Of a stretch of 64,000 nt of DNA, positions 45,111 to 57,440 are shown one piece after another. This DNA comes from Zantedeschia hybrid cultivar. Lineage: Eukaryota > Streptophyta > Magnoliopsida > Alismatales > Araceae. The stretch lies in NCBI GenBank assembly GCA_030544215.1, contig JARZZO010000013.1, positions 44,845,196 through 44,909,195 on the forward strand. The letters run 5' to 3'. Position 1 is the first letter of the stretch; each line of letters starts with the position of its first letter. The notes beneath the pieces were generated by a model. It was not told the origin of the DNA. It ran no database searches and was given only the letters and a program-made list of their open reading frames with translations. The position numbers and the translations under genes are program-made.

Positions 45111-47311
45111 AGACGGATCAACTCTAAAGACTAATCTAACGAATTTTCTGTTTTCTATGATCCTGCTAAACTGTAAGGTGTCGCCTGCACATACATATTC
45201 CAGAGTCTTCATGCGAATACATGAACTTAAGGAAGTCATGTACAAAATCCCTTCTTGTCCCTTTCTCCCCTTCAACGAGCAAGAACGAAATAGAACAAAT
45301 GTCATAGAGCTTGACCTATATAAATAATGTCATCATCATCATCATCATCAGGCCTTCTTCCCATCAGAATGAAGCTCAACTAGATTAGGCCCAAGCACTC
45401 CAAATCATAAGCATGGGCACATAGACAGCAATATGTTTAAAACAAAAAGATGATACAAACTATAGATAAAAGCAACTTGGTAAGCACTAACATAGTTGGA
45501 TCACACACTCAAGTTTATTATAGAAAGAATATAAAGACACAACAAGGCACAGACACAAGATTATTGACGGAGCCATCGTTCTCTGCCCATCAACAGGCAG
45601 ACCATCTTAATCCCATGAAAAGTAATACTTGTTGCAATGCCATGGGGACATTACAATTGCAACTGCCATCCGGTTGCAACTGCAATGTTTTGGGACATAG
45701 CAGCAAGTATTACTCAGTGAAGCTGTCCTCCATACTGCCGTAGTCGGTGACCCATCCGACAAATGACCCAAGTATGAGTTTCCCCAGACAATAAAACTTC
45801 ACCTACGGAATCCTTCGATCATCGGCGAGCCTGCCCAAACAGAAGAATAGATAAGAGGCGCATAGACAGTTGAGAAGAACAGGGAATTAGCATGAACCGC
45901 ACAAGAAGATGATAAAAATCTGCGTCCAGCAGTATAGATAGTGATAGACTATGGATCAGACTCTCTGAATGTCCCCATGTTAAAAATATTAACCCCCACA
46001 ACCTGAAGTGGTGATCTAGATACCTTAATACTATTGTGGTACCTTCAGACTTCTAATATTGAAGTTCGATACTTTGTGGAAGAGACACACGTTGACGAGT
46101 TGTTAAACATGTAATGCTAATCAAACCAATTTTCGATGAACATTAGTCTTAACACCACATCCATGCCTTTGGCCCAATGTTGAAAGTTATTGTCTTCAAT
46201 TGGTTTCTTCAGAATCCTAGAGCACTTTAAACTTGTTACATCAACTAAGAAATTTCAAGAGTAGCTCCAAACGAGCAGGCTACATCCACCACTGCGGTCC
46301 TTATTAATGTCATATCTGTATATCAGTAGCATTCCTCATTCCCACTAGCTTACAACTTTGCATCATAAACATTGCTTACAGTAGGTGACAGTATAGATCG
46401 GAATTAGACTACATCGACTATATAGAGCAAAAATTGCTGCAGAAGCACATCTGTTTTTTTTTAATATATTGCTACTCAGAAGTCAGTAATATTCTATCAA
46501 TTTTAATATTCATACATTAGCAAAAATTTATTGCCATAAAAATTTAATATGGTTCTAAACCTATAATAAAAATCTTGCAATTCAGTCTTTAAGAGCCTCT
46601 AGACCCTCTCTCCCCTCACACCTTCCCACCCTTAACTCTCCTTTCCCATTGGTTGCCATCCTCTGCATCCTTTTAGGATGAATTTTAACATTAATGTTGT
46701 AGGCTTCTAAAATATTACTATCAAAATTGATATCCAACCAAAGGGGGATTAGTATCAAAATCTCTCTCCCCTCCACATCCTTAAGTTGGAAGAGGCTGAT
46801 CAAGGATGTAGATGCTTGATGGACTTAAGTTAGATGAACTTAGTATCTGTTGAGGATCCATGAACCCTGTTAGGAATGTCAAAGGATACCTGAATATATA
46901 CCCGTATCTAGGACTCGCAGGAACTAAGGACACACGTTTTATAGATTTTTAGGATAGGATAGTCTGTATCTGAATTTTAAACGATAAGGATAAAGACAGT
47001 TATTTTCATATCCATTTGTTTATTTTCTTCATACATCTCATTGGCCTCAGGCTCTCAGACATTCATTACATCTTATGGCTCACTAATTTCATCTTACAGG
47101 ACATTTTTCTCTAAAGTCTCTCTTTGCTGAAAGGTGACCTTCCTAATTACTTCAAGTATGATGGTGGTGAGGACACTTGCGCTCGGACCCGGTTCGACCC
47201 GACCCGTGTCTACAGACGGATGAGGACGTCCGCAGCGTTTCCAGCCTCGTTGTGGCTCGATGATGATGCCTCTGAAGATTGATGTGTTTTATGTGGTTAT
47301 GAAAGATTTGG
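45111..47311. other. Intergenic, no gene seen
   Basis: Includes a (TCA)n tract near 45332-45351 and one small MITE (45621-45714). Other open frames under 100 codons have no recognised domain. Confidence 0.4.
45621..45714. mobile_element. 94-bp MITE with AGTAATACTTG termini
   Basis: Begins AGTAATACTTGTTGC and ends with the complement of AGTAATACTTGCTGC, a 15-bp inverted repeat with one mismatch; inner GTTGCAACTGCAAT/ATTACAATTGCAAC arms also pair. The element is nearly a full hairpin. It shares its terminus with the larger element at 57441-57965. Confidence 0.6.
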
Positions 47312-48800
47312 CACTGTTGTACGGCCCATTATGAGGCCCAGTTATCTTTCTTTTTATTTATTCTGCATTTTTTATTCGAATTTTGAATATCTTGTAGTGG
47401 GAGGGTCAGTTTAGTCATTGATGTTATTAGGGCTTCATTAGGGTTAATGTTTTCTATTTATAGTCCTTGTAAACCTCGTTTTGAGGTAATGATCATGGGA
47501 TAGAAAAATAACAGAGCTTTGCAGCCGCCAACGAGCATACGTACGCGGCGTGAAGCCTCGTGCTCCTTGTCTTCTTCGTCTTCTTCTTCCTCTCCTTCTT
47601 CCACTCTCCCTCCCTGCACTGCGTTCGTTTCTCACTGCAAGGAACCGCCGGCCACGTACTCCTTCCGCGCTGTCAGGTCGGGCCACCGTCAGCTCCTCCC
47701 CGCGAGTTCCCTTCCCGCCGGTCACCCCCACTCCCCGCGACTCCGACGCGACCGGCCCGGAGCCTCCCCGCCACTCCGCTCCACGCGGCCCTGAAGGAGC
47801 TCCCGCCAATCTGAGCGGGCCACTCCCGCAGCCCTGGCAAACCCTCCCCGTCGTACGCAGGCCCCGGACAAGCTACCTCCGCGAGTTCCTCTCCGCCGCC
47901 GCGCAGGCCTGGCGGGACCTCCCCGCCTGCAACAGCTCCAACCGATCAGGTCCGCGGCAACCCCGCCCAGAGCGGACTCCCGCGAGCACCTCAGCCCCGC
48001 CGCAGTTGGCCCCGACCGGCCTCCTCGCGGCCTCCCTTCCCGCCGCACGCCGGCTCCGGAGGAACCCACCCTGCGAGCCCCCTTCCGGCCACACGCCGGT
48101 TCTGGTCGAGCCCATCCCGTGAGCGCTTCTGTTCCGCAGCACCCAGGCCCGAACGGCCTTCCCGCGGTGTCCACCCTGCAGGTGCATTCCAGCCACCCCC
48201 CCGCTTCACGCGCCAGGACGAACCCCGCGGTACTCCCGCCCGTCGCTGCCACCCCCTCGCCACGCGGCATCTTTGCGCTGTTCGCTGGTCTCACCCTCGT
48301 CGCCTGCGCGAACCAGGTGACTCCCCGTGGATGAGCTGAGGTCGACAAGGACCAATCGGGCGGTTCGCGGATTTCCCTTCACAGTGTATAACCCCACTCG
48401 ACAGTGGGTCGGTAAGTGCAGATTGAACCTCTTCCGGTGCAACTAGTCGTTTATTATATGATCATGAATACTCCCGTGTATGTGAGTAGGATCCTAGCTA
48501 TTTGATATTCACACTGCCGGATAGCGAGTTCGAGTGGTTCGTTTCGAGGCCCTATTTTGAGTCTATTGTTCGTGTTGTTGCGGCCCTAGCTTTGTGGTAG
48601 TTCCCACTACCGTCGATCTGATCTATTTTATTCATATTGAGCGGACGATTCCCCGAGTTGAGCGCTTGAGTTACGTAGTTACACTCATGGAACATGGGAT
48701 ATTCTGCGATTATCTGATGTCCTCGTATGCTATTATTGCTGATTTCGGATCGTGACAGTAGTTCGGACTCATTTCGGTAGTCGTCCCGCGTCAGATGGTA
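47312..48800 (+). repeat. LTR-like, GC-rich block
   Basis: Starts TGTTGTACGGCCCATTATGA, has a TATA-like CTATTTATAG near 47453, then a transcript-like leader and a long CG-rich part (47500-48340) with large open frames on both strands made of Pro/Arg/Ser-rich low-complexity protein. I take these frames as products of base composition and not as genes. No second LTR or target duplication was found, so the element type is unsure. Confidence 0.4.
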
Positions 48801-48829
48801 TGTGGAGGATTAAATCTCCCATCAAAGTG

Positions 48830-49406
48830 AAGGCTTCATGTGGCTAACATTTGAAAAAAAGATTACTACTAAAGTCTACAGGAGGAAATAGTGTAATGAT
48901 AATGATATTCTATGTCCTCTTTGTGGCGTTGACAGTGAGGATGTGGATCATCTTGTGGTTGTGCTCAGTGAGTCAAGCGGCATGGAGAAGCGTTGGAATT
49001 CTGTTTCATTTTCAGGGCAATTTCACATCTGTTCAACATATGTGGACATTCTTCAAGGGGTTTCATGAAGGCGTGCCTCAGTCTGCTATAAAGGAAGTCC
49101 TCGGATCCTCCCACACACTGTATGCTGGAGCATTTGGAGAGAGCAAAACGACATCGTTTTCAGGGAAGTAGAATCTATATGGAAAATATTTCCCTTCAAG
49201 CATTGTCTTCTCTACATAATTGGTGTCATTACATTTTAGGTATTCCTGCTGATGCTTGGGCAAAGGTGTTTAAATAGCTGAATATTTCTTAGTTGTGTTT
49301 TCCTTCTTTCTTGGATGGGAATCTCTCCTATCCTTAAGATTTACTTCCTCTATTTATTGTTATTAAAACTAGTGGTACAATCCACTCTCTTCACGAAAAA
49401 AAAAAG
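48830..49406 (+). pseudogene. LINE 3'-end remnant with zf-RVT domain
   Basis: Broken frames give LCPLCGVDSEDVDHL (the CxxC..H zinc-binding start of a zf-RVT domain), then WSIWRERNDIVF (family: LW.IW.ERN.R.F), several stops and frameshifts, and an A-rich tail (49395-49406) after a TTATTGTTATTAAAACTAGT-type LINE 3' end. It is 5'-truncated, as is usual for LINEs. Confidence 0.75.
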
Positions 49407-50781
49407 AGTTTTTTAATGCTTTCTTTCTAATTAAAAGTGAGCAGCTTTTAAAAAAAAAAAATCTTCTGATTCTTTAATTAGATGAGGGTATTTCAGAGAT
49501 AATGCTGTGATGTTAAGTGCTAGTGCAGTAAATCCAAGGCCAATGCATCCTCTTGCCTAGTCAGACCTTATAGTACTAAGGTTTGCTAGTTTGTTTCTGC
49601 ATGGAAGAGGAAGGGAAGGAAGAGGAAAGAAAGTATATCCTCCACTCTATTCTTCTATTGTTGCCACTTTGATTCTTCCATTTTTGGACGAAGCAATCTT
49701 TCATTAATTTTTTTCTTCTTTCTTCTTAGATAGCATATTAATTTAAAGTTTAAATATGTAAGCCTCAGATGTGTGTTTTATGTAAGCCCCATATGCTAAC
49801 ATCATAGTAGATTGGAGGGGAGGAATTAATAATAACCCCTTTTAAAAACTGCTCCAAAATAGACATCTCAGTCCAGCTAGTAGACTTTTCTACTCTCCAA
49901 TAAAATATCAAACCATACAGACAGTAAACAATAACCACTTGACCAGTGGAACAACATGCCGAATAACTTACACACTATATACAACAATATAATATTAAAC
50001 TCTCTCTTTATTCTTAATAAAATTTGTTGTACAATCCACCCTTTCTTAGAAAAAAAAACAGTATAATACTAAACTAGGTTTCCCCTAGGTGCACAAGCAT
50101 ATGGCAGTAGGACACTGTCTTAAACTAGGCTTCCGCTCCATGCCTAAGCAATAAGGTGGCAGGTCACTGCATTACTTGCTATGGTCGCCTTGACAACCAT
50201 GCTTCTGCGACTTTGTAGTTTAAAACCATGCTTTCTGTTTCATTTCTGTTATTTACCACATATCTAAGGCTCGCCCAAGGAGTTGGCATATTTCGAAAGA
50301 TAAGAAACCTAGGAGCTGCTACTCATTACACAACTGTGTTCTTTTGAAAGTGCTTTCAAAGCCATATGTTTGAACACCACTTGCACTGCCTTAAACTACA
50401 GTTATGAATCGATGACAGGTCTTTTGATGTGTTTAGCAAATTTGAATAAACCTACAGGATAACTTATTTCCTCAACCATAATGTAGAAGTTTAATAGGAT
50501 GTGCTTAACTTATTTCCTCAAGCATAATATAGGAGTTTTAACAGTTGGCACTTTATCATTAGAGAACCAAATTGCAATTTGCAAAAGGAATGCATAAGCT
50601 TATAGGTCTAAAAGGTAGACAATAATCGCTTCCTGCAGTTTGGTTTCTTAAGTTATGGAGCACATCAATAGTTGTGCTACTCTAAGCAAGTAAAAGATAA
50701 GATAAAATACAAAATGCAGCAAGTCCTCAGAGACTGAAACCAGACTTAGTATATGAATGCTTACATGTCAAGTGAGCTTAC
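49407..50781 (-). other. 3' flank of the FPA-like gene
   Basis: No ORF with a recognised domain. The part near 50781 is likely the FPA-like 3' UTR. At 49985-50059 a second LINE tail is visible (TTATTCTTAATAAAATTTGT followed by TACAATCCACC and an A-run). Confidence 0.45.
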
Positions 50782-53700
50782 TCATTGTTGATTACCGGAT
50801 CCTTGCATAGCCTGAGCACTTGCCTGCTGCTGTTGCTGCTGTATTTGTAAAAGTAGGTTAGCAGCAAACTGTAAGGTAGATTGATAGCGCTGATTTCTAT
50901 CAGCCTCACTCTCTGATGAGCCTTGGGCAGAGCCTGATAGTGCATTCTGTAGTAGTTGCAACTGAGTAGGGAAGTTTGTATTTGTTTTATCAGTTGCCAA
51001 AGGAGAAACTGTCTGATGTTGGAGCACATTAACATTCTGAACCTGAGAAGATGTAGTAGACTTGGTTTGTTGAAGTCCTGTTGCACAAAGGGTTCCAGAC
51101 ACCTCGGTTCCTTGTGACATGCCATGAAGCATATTAGGAGTAAAGGCAGCATTGAGCTGATTTTGTTGATTTGCCTGGGAGGCAGAAAACTGTGCAGTTT
51201 GAGATGCGATTGCATAGCTATCAAATTGGCCACTAGCAATAGAAGGCTGCTGGATGCCTGGAGCATTATCTTGAAGCTGTGTGCTACCATGGACATGTCG
51301 AGAGGGATTAACCATATTTGCAATATTTGTATATGAAGGAAGCTGTGACAAATGTGCTGTCTGGTTTCCAAATTGATTCCCTAGCACAAAAGAGGAATGA
51401 TTTGTCTGTTCCTGAGGAAGGCCCCCAGCAGCCGAAGCTTGAGCTTCTTGGCCCCACATTTGCGGTGGCAATCCATTATCAGGGACCACAGGGATGGGAA
51501 CAGAAGATGGCCCTCTAGAAGAACCCAGGGGTAACTGAGTGGGACCAGAAGTAGATGTCTGTGCATTGGTAGCACTGTTAGGCATCAAAGAAGCTAAAGT
51601 AGCAATAAGATCAGGCGTCAGGGAAACTTCAACTGGTGGTGCAGCAACAGGTTTGCTTACATGGTCCAGGGGAACTGATGGCGTTGACTGTGATTCATCA
51701 CCTCCTGGTAATGGTCTACCGACTGCAGTAAGAGATGGTGATTCCTCAGGCAACACCCTATTATACTCCATCTGAAATGTTTCCTCATACTGCAGAGGTA
51801 AACCATATCCACCCTGAGAATGTGGCTGTCGCCCATCTGTGTACTGAGAAGCTGGGGGAAGAACTGTTTGGTGTGGTTGTGGTTGTGGTTGTTGCAGAGC
51901 TGCACCCATTGGTTGCTGTGGCATTTTGAGAACAACACCATAAAGACGTTCTGGACCAGGCACATTCAAAACCTTGGTTAAAAAATCTGAAGGCGGAACC
52001 AAAAATAACGTAGTTCCATCATTAAGTTTGGCAACCCCCGCTCGGCTATTTAGCCCCAAGTACCGTAGAAACTCTGTGTAAGAAGCAAAGTCATCTTCAC
52101 TGTCTGGTAGGAAAAAAGCAATATCAAAACCGACGGCTTCTGTGTAGTGTTTTGTAAGCGTATCCAAGCCTGTTTTGGCTGAGCAATTGATGACTTCAGG
52201 ACTGTGAATGAATTTCAATCAGAACTAATATTGTTTAGGTTAAAAAAAATAACGTTAAAGAAATCATATAGTTCTTAGAAAGCTTACAATGGCGATTCAA
52301 TACCCTTTCCTAAAGGTACACATCGAGCATGACAAACAGGTGTTCCGCCTTTAGCAATAATGCCACGCCAACAGTGATCTCTGCTAGGACCAGCGTATTG
52401 TTCTTCATGACCAGGGAAGCCAGCAGCTGGCCTTTTTGCACCAATCGGACTGTGATGTCCTGGACCTGCAGCACCTCTATCTGACTGGTGCAATGCATAT
52501 GGATCTCCAATACCTTGACTACCCATTCTCCTCATATGCAAAGATGAATCATCGATTGGAGGACCCTCAATCCTTGACCTCTTTGGGTTCCTTGCATCAA
52601 GTGCATCCCACATGGGTGGTAAGGGTCTCATGTGTGGCCGCATGCCAGGTCCAGGAGAGAGTATACCAGGTACAGGAGGAGATAACCTTCTAAAGTTTGG
52701 CGCCATAGGATTGCTAACATTACCGTCAGAAAAATTATGAACTGGGCCAGCCGCATCATTGAAGAACTCTGAGCCCCCATAAAGAGGATCAAATCCTTGT
52801 GGTGCAAAAGGCCTCCCTAACACGTTTGATCCAGGTGGTAATGGCCCAGGGAAATTGCTTGGAGCCATTGGACGTCCAGGACCAAAATATTCCATGTGTC
52901 CAAGTGGATGTTCACTCAAGAACATATCTGGCCTAGGACCTCTAGGTCCAGGAATAAATGGCACATTATCCATAGCAGGTGCAAATTCACCGCCAGAGAA
53001 TAATATCTGTATCCTAGGGTCATTGAAAAGACGACCCTGTAAACCCTCTTTAGCACGTCGAGCTTCATCAATGCTTCTAAATTCTACAAGTGAAAAGTTC
53101 CTTGTGGGAAAACTCTTAATCTGTTCAATCTCACCAAAAAGAATCATAGCATTATGAAGCATCTGCTCATCAATGTGAATAGATGGAGGGTATCCTATCC
53201 ACAAAATGTTGTTTGGTGGTCCATCTCTTCGCACACCTGGTGGCTGAAATAGTGAAAATTGACAAACATGGCAATGAGAAAGCAACTGATCAGGAAAGCC
53301 TGCAAGGATGAAATCTGCCTTCATACTAGGTAACAAACAACGTATTCAGACAAGGAACTGAAAATATAGAGCATTGGTGCCAAAACATTTGGATCAGATA
53401 TGTACCGGCAATCTTTTATGCCCATGGTGAAAACCATCGGGAAAATTTCGCACTGAATCAGGTGGCAACCATAATTGTTCCGGTGGTTCCATGCCCCTTA
53501 TATTGCTAAGGTGCCCATCCCTTGCATCGTAATGATCTGACCAATCCTAATAACAGAGGAAACAGATATACATCAAATTATAAAATGGGGAAGACATCAA
53601 GTAATTATGTGCAGGATTATACTAAACAATTCAGTGAACCTCTAAGGTAACACAAAGGAATTGCACACACCCTTCTTGAAAATTGGGACCGTAGGTAATC

Positions 53701-53916
53701 TACTCGTATTTGTTCACCACCTAAGCGCTTTCCATTCATGCTCTTCAAAGCAGCAATTGCATCATCTATCTTATAATAATTGATCACAGCAGAATTTCTG
53801 TCTCGATGGAACTTATAGTCTTCAATTTTTCCAAATTTTGAAAATTCATCCTCAAGTTGTTCCTTTGTAACTGAAGAACTGATCCCACCAATCCATAGAT
53901 TCTTACCCGGTTTAGC
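50782..53916 (-). CDS. FPA: Flowering-time control protein FPA-like (SPOC/RRM), 3' four exons, 5' end not in view
   Basis: FPA is a nuclear RNA-binding protein that controls alternative polyadenylation and flowering via FLC-type targets. Visible exons: 53671-53916, 53406-53546, 52288-53243 and 50782-52201 (stop TGA at 50782-50784). All join in phase with GT-AG borders and give 920 aa. The first is RRM2 (KNLWIGGISSSVTKEQLEDE, then SAVINYYKIDDAIAALKSM), the next a linker with PPEQLWLPPD, the third RRM3 (NNILWIGYPPSIHIDEQML, NFSLVEFRSIDEARRA) plus a Pro/Gly/Met-rich stretch with an NPKRSR nuclear signal. The SPOC domain spans the junction of the last two (CWRGIIAKGGTPVCHARC, GFDIAFFLPDSEDD, LFLVPPSDF, LYGVVL). 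A Gln-rich tail ends the protein. RRM1 and the start codon were not found up to 64000. Confidence 0.93.
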
Positions 53917-54443
53917 CTGCAGATTAAAAAAAAAAAAAATTGTGTATTAATGCAAGGTTCAGGTGATCATTTTACTCCATTAGGTCAGAGTTTTTAAAAA
54001 AAACATAGCATCCTTAAAGTGTAAAACTATTAACTACCCAGAATGGGATCTGGCATGAATGAATCTTATAAATAAATAGGGAAAAGATGCATTGCCTATA
54101 GTGTTAAAAGAAAGGCCTCTGAGACAAAGCCTATTTAAATGCTTGCTGTTTAGGGAGTCCATTGGAACAGGAAACACAAACTTTATAATTGCAGACAAAA
54201 GGAAAGGACAAAAGTGGATACAAACCATAGATTATTGTTCTTAAATCTCCTCACACGTTGTCTATGAGGAAGCTGGCTCAAAGCTTCTAATGAATCCAAA
54301 ATAAAACGCTTACTCAAGTTTATTCAAACTTAATCCAAGAAGAGTCTGCTTCTGGATCTCAATGTGCCTCACCCTTGCTGGAGACCTTTTAGAAGGAATC
54401 TGAGAGAGGAGAAGCTGAATGACCTGGTGCAGTTGTTCAATTT

Positions 54444-55192
54444 TTTTTTTTTTTTTTTTTTTAGAAGGTGACTGAAAGTCACAATTCTATTGATAAAGAG
54501 AATGTGAGATACAAGGGAGACCCCAAAACACCCAATGAGCTTGGCGGTACATACCCCCAACCAAGTCGAACTCTAAACAGAACAGAAATTACAAGAAAAC
54601 ATGTTTTATCAAGATAATAAAACAGAATACAAAGAGAGAAGCATTAGATGAAGTGACCCCTCCATAACTCAGCCTTCTGCAGAATAACAGGATCCCCATC
54701 TTTCAGGATTACTGCAGCATATCCCCACTCTTTCACCCATTTAAAAGTCTTCTTCAATAACTCAGTAACATTGCTGAACTGATCATTGAATTTTCTCTTA
54801 TTTCTCTCACACCAAATAGTCCACAACAAGGCTGGACAGATGATGAACCACAGAGATTTCTGGTCTGGAAAAAGACAGACTCTGGACCACCAGTTTAAAA
54901 GATCCAGAACAGAGGAAGGATCCACCCACTCAATTCCAAATAATTTGCACAAGATCTTCCAAAGAATAATAATAACTCCACAGCCCAAAAATAGATGTTC
55001 CTGATCTTCTTCAAACAAGGCACAGAAGACACATGAATATTTCCCTGGGATATGAAGTAATTTGGCCCTCCTGCCTGTAAGAAGTCTAGACCAAGCAATC
55101 TTCCAAAGAAAAACCTTAATTTTATTAGGCAGGTAGTTGGACCAAACTAGATCCTTCCACCAAACCCTACAACCACCATCGTTTAGAACAAG
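54444..55192 (-). mobile_element. 5'-truncated LINE, zf-RVT ORF, 15-bp TSD
   Basis: Minus-strand insertion of 749 bp. Its poly(A) tail appears as a run of about 22 T at 54441-54462. GCAGTTGTTCAATTT is present at 54429-54443 and again at 55193-55207, a target duplication of LINE type. A 186-codon ORF is open from 55204 to 54644, with WWKDLVWSNYLPNKIKVFLW, CVFCALFEEDQEHLFLGC and LLWTIWCERNKRKFN. This is the zf-RVT domain at the end of plant LINE ORF2. The absence of stops and the good target copies suggest a fairly recent insertion. Confidence 0.85.
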
Positions 55193-55207
55193 GCAGTTGT
55201 TCAATTT

Positions 55208-55920
55208 GTTGCACTCTTGCCAGCCGGATTCACTTTCCTAAGATAGTTGGTCCGGAAGATGGGATGCCAAGGGGTCTTTCTCAATTAGGTGTGCATAATC
55301 CATGGCGGTGGATGGGGGTATACCCCTACTTCTCGGCGGTCTAGAAAGTCAAGAGCCCACTTAAGGTGCAAACTCTGTTATGGACGGCTTCTATCGACAT
55401 ACTACCAGCTTGTGATAGACTGGCTCGCTTTGTACCGGATATGCCTTCTCTTTGTGTTTTCTGTGGCTTGGATAAGGAGTCCAGGGATCACTTGTTCATG
55501 ACCTGCTCCTTTGCCGAGCAGGTGTGGCACCCGTTGAGTCGGAGGCTCCAGACAGGCTCCAACCCGTAAGGCTCCGTGGACAACCTCCTCCTTTCTTGGG
55601 CTACTCATTGGCCCAAGAAAGGAGACTGCATTGTCTGGTGGCTGATCCTTCATGGAACCTTTTGGGCCCTTTGGATGGAGGCCAACACACCAGAGCATGT
55701 ATTCTTTTTTGTTGCCATAAAAGTCAAGGAGTGGGCGAGAATTGTTTGTAATGCGGATCATACTAACTCCTGCTCCTTTTGTCTTCTTGGAGAGAGTTAA
55801 TGGAGTGTTTCACCAGTTTGGTGTCTCTGCATAGGAAGTTTTTTGTCTCTGTATCTTCCTCTTTTGTACATGTTCTAGTCTGCTGAAATTGACGAGACGG
55901 AAAAGGTTCAATTTTTCTTG
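55208..55920 (+). pseudogene. Older LINE 3' remnant, zf-RVT, opposite strand
   Basis: Frames on the plus strand give LKVQTLLWTASIDILPACDR, CVFCGLDKESRDHLFMTC (zinc-binding part) and then, after a stop and frame change, WATHWPKKGDCIVWW and FWALWMEAN. This is the same zf-RVT domain, decayed. The neighbouring minus-strand LINE inserted just before it, so two LINE ends face in opposite directions. Confidence 0.75.
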
Positions 55921-57286
55921 GGAAAGAGAGACTTGAAGTCGGAAAAAGTTCAATTTTTCACTTTCTCATTCATGCCATGACTTTGGCATGTAACTATAGG
56001 TTAATGGTGAAAGTACAGGATCTGAAAGGTATATGCAATCAAAGAGAATAAATTATGGGGAGGTGGGTTCAGATCCCCTTCCAGGCTCCTCTCTGTGGTA
56101 ATGACAAGAGGCACTTAATGTTAGAAAACAAAAAGTGCTTCTGAACACATGTTTACTCCAAGCTAACAAAACTTAGTTTTCACACCTATTACACAGCACC
56201 CAATAGCTCTATGCTTTAATACAAGATTTTTTTGCCAAAGATTCAAATATAAAAGAAATCTTTTAGTCAATGGTTCTGCATGTTGGCAATGAATTGTAGG
56301 CTGTATTTGTTTGTCGTTCCCCAGGCTAGGCAGCACTACCAGGGGAGATTTTACTAAGCCTGCACCTGTAGCAGCCAGCAGGTCCCGAGGTCAAGTACAG
56401 TCCCAGGTCTAGGACATAAGTTGTTCGCTACACAGGCAGGGTTTAGGAGTAGGTTTTCTCCTGCACTAAAAAACAAAAAAAAAACATGTAGGCTGAACTG
56501 GTGTTGGAGAATATTAGTCATCCTAATATAAGACGTATTATACTATTGCAGTGCACACTTCGACATTATATAATAGACAGGGGGCACTATCAAGTAATAA
56601 TACTGGCAACCTATCAATCTGACTAATTCAACCAAACCTAGAATATTCATGGTGGGCTTGAATGCAAAACTCAGAAACTCCGCATATATTCGCAGGCAGA
56701 TCAAACTGCCTTTTCTATGCAAAACTTGCTGAATAATATAGATCAACTGTTTGGGCTCAAGAAATAATGGGTGACGCAGATATTGATGTACTCCCATCAC
56801 TTAAAATTGAGAGGAGGACCACATAATACATATCCACACATTTGGGAAGCCATCTTTCATACTTGAGAACAAACACAGGAGATCAAGATATGAGAGTAAA
56901 AAACACAACATTGTCGGCACCTGATCATGTTTGAAGGTCTCATGACTGAAGACTGATAGAATCACATGAATGGAACTGACTGCAGTTGGCAACCTAAAAC
57001 TCCTAGTAAAAGAATGGAACTGACCACTGCCAATTAACGTAAAGCTTCTGCCCAAGATAAATATCTCCATGACACCAGCACTCTAACATCACAGAGGCCC
57101 ATTTTTAATACTAAACAATGTCTATTTTCAACTGTCACAAATACCCTTAAAAGATTATTGACATACTATTATACGCCACATGATGCATGGTATACCATAT
57201 CATTGGTGAGGGAAATGTGCATGAAAACCTGACAGGATGACAGTGATCAAGTGTAGTCTACATTGCCTTCCTATCAGCTCACATTG

Positions 57287-57341
<55 letters not shown>

Positions 57342-57440
57342 TGATGTTAGATCCTTTTATGGTATGGTTTGGACTTAGGAGTGTTGGTAGCGACTTGAGT
57401 CTAGCATGCCAGAAAGATAATTGACCAGTTTTTCACTATA
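55921..57440. other. FPA-like intron segment, no gene seen
   Basis: Contains two decayed SINE-like stretches with tRNA box-B-like words (GGTGGGTTCAGATCCC near 56060; a possible second at 56290-56475 followed by an A-run) and an (AT)n tract of about 50 bp at 57290-57339. Neither SINE has convincing box A or target copies. Confidence 0.4.

Noticed and set aside
47444..48348. Large ORFs on both strands (up to 208 codons)
   Set aside because: GC-rich LTR-like DNA with Pro/Arg/Ser composition, no domain, all frames open in places.
51124..51965. Plus-strand and second-frame ORFs over the FPA-like last exon
   Set aside because: Shadows of the SPOC/Q-rich coding exon.
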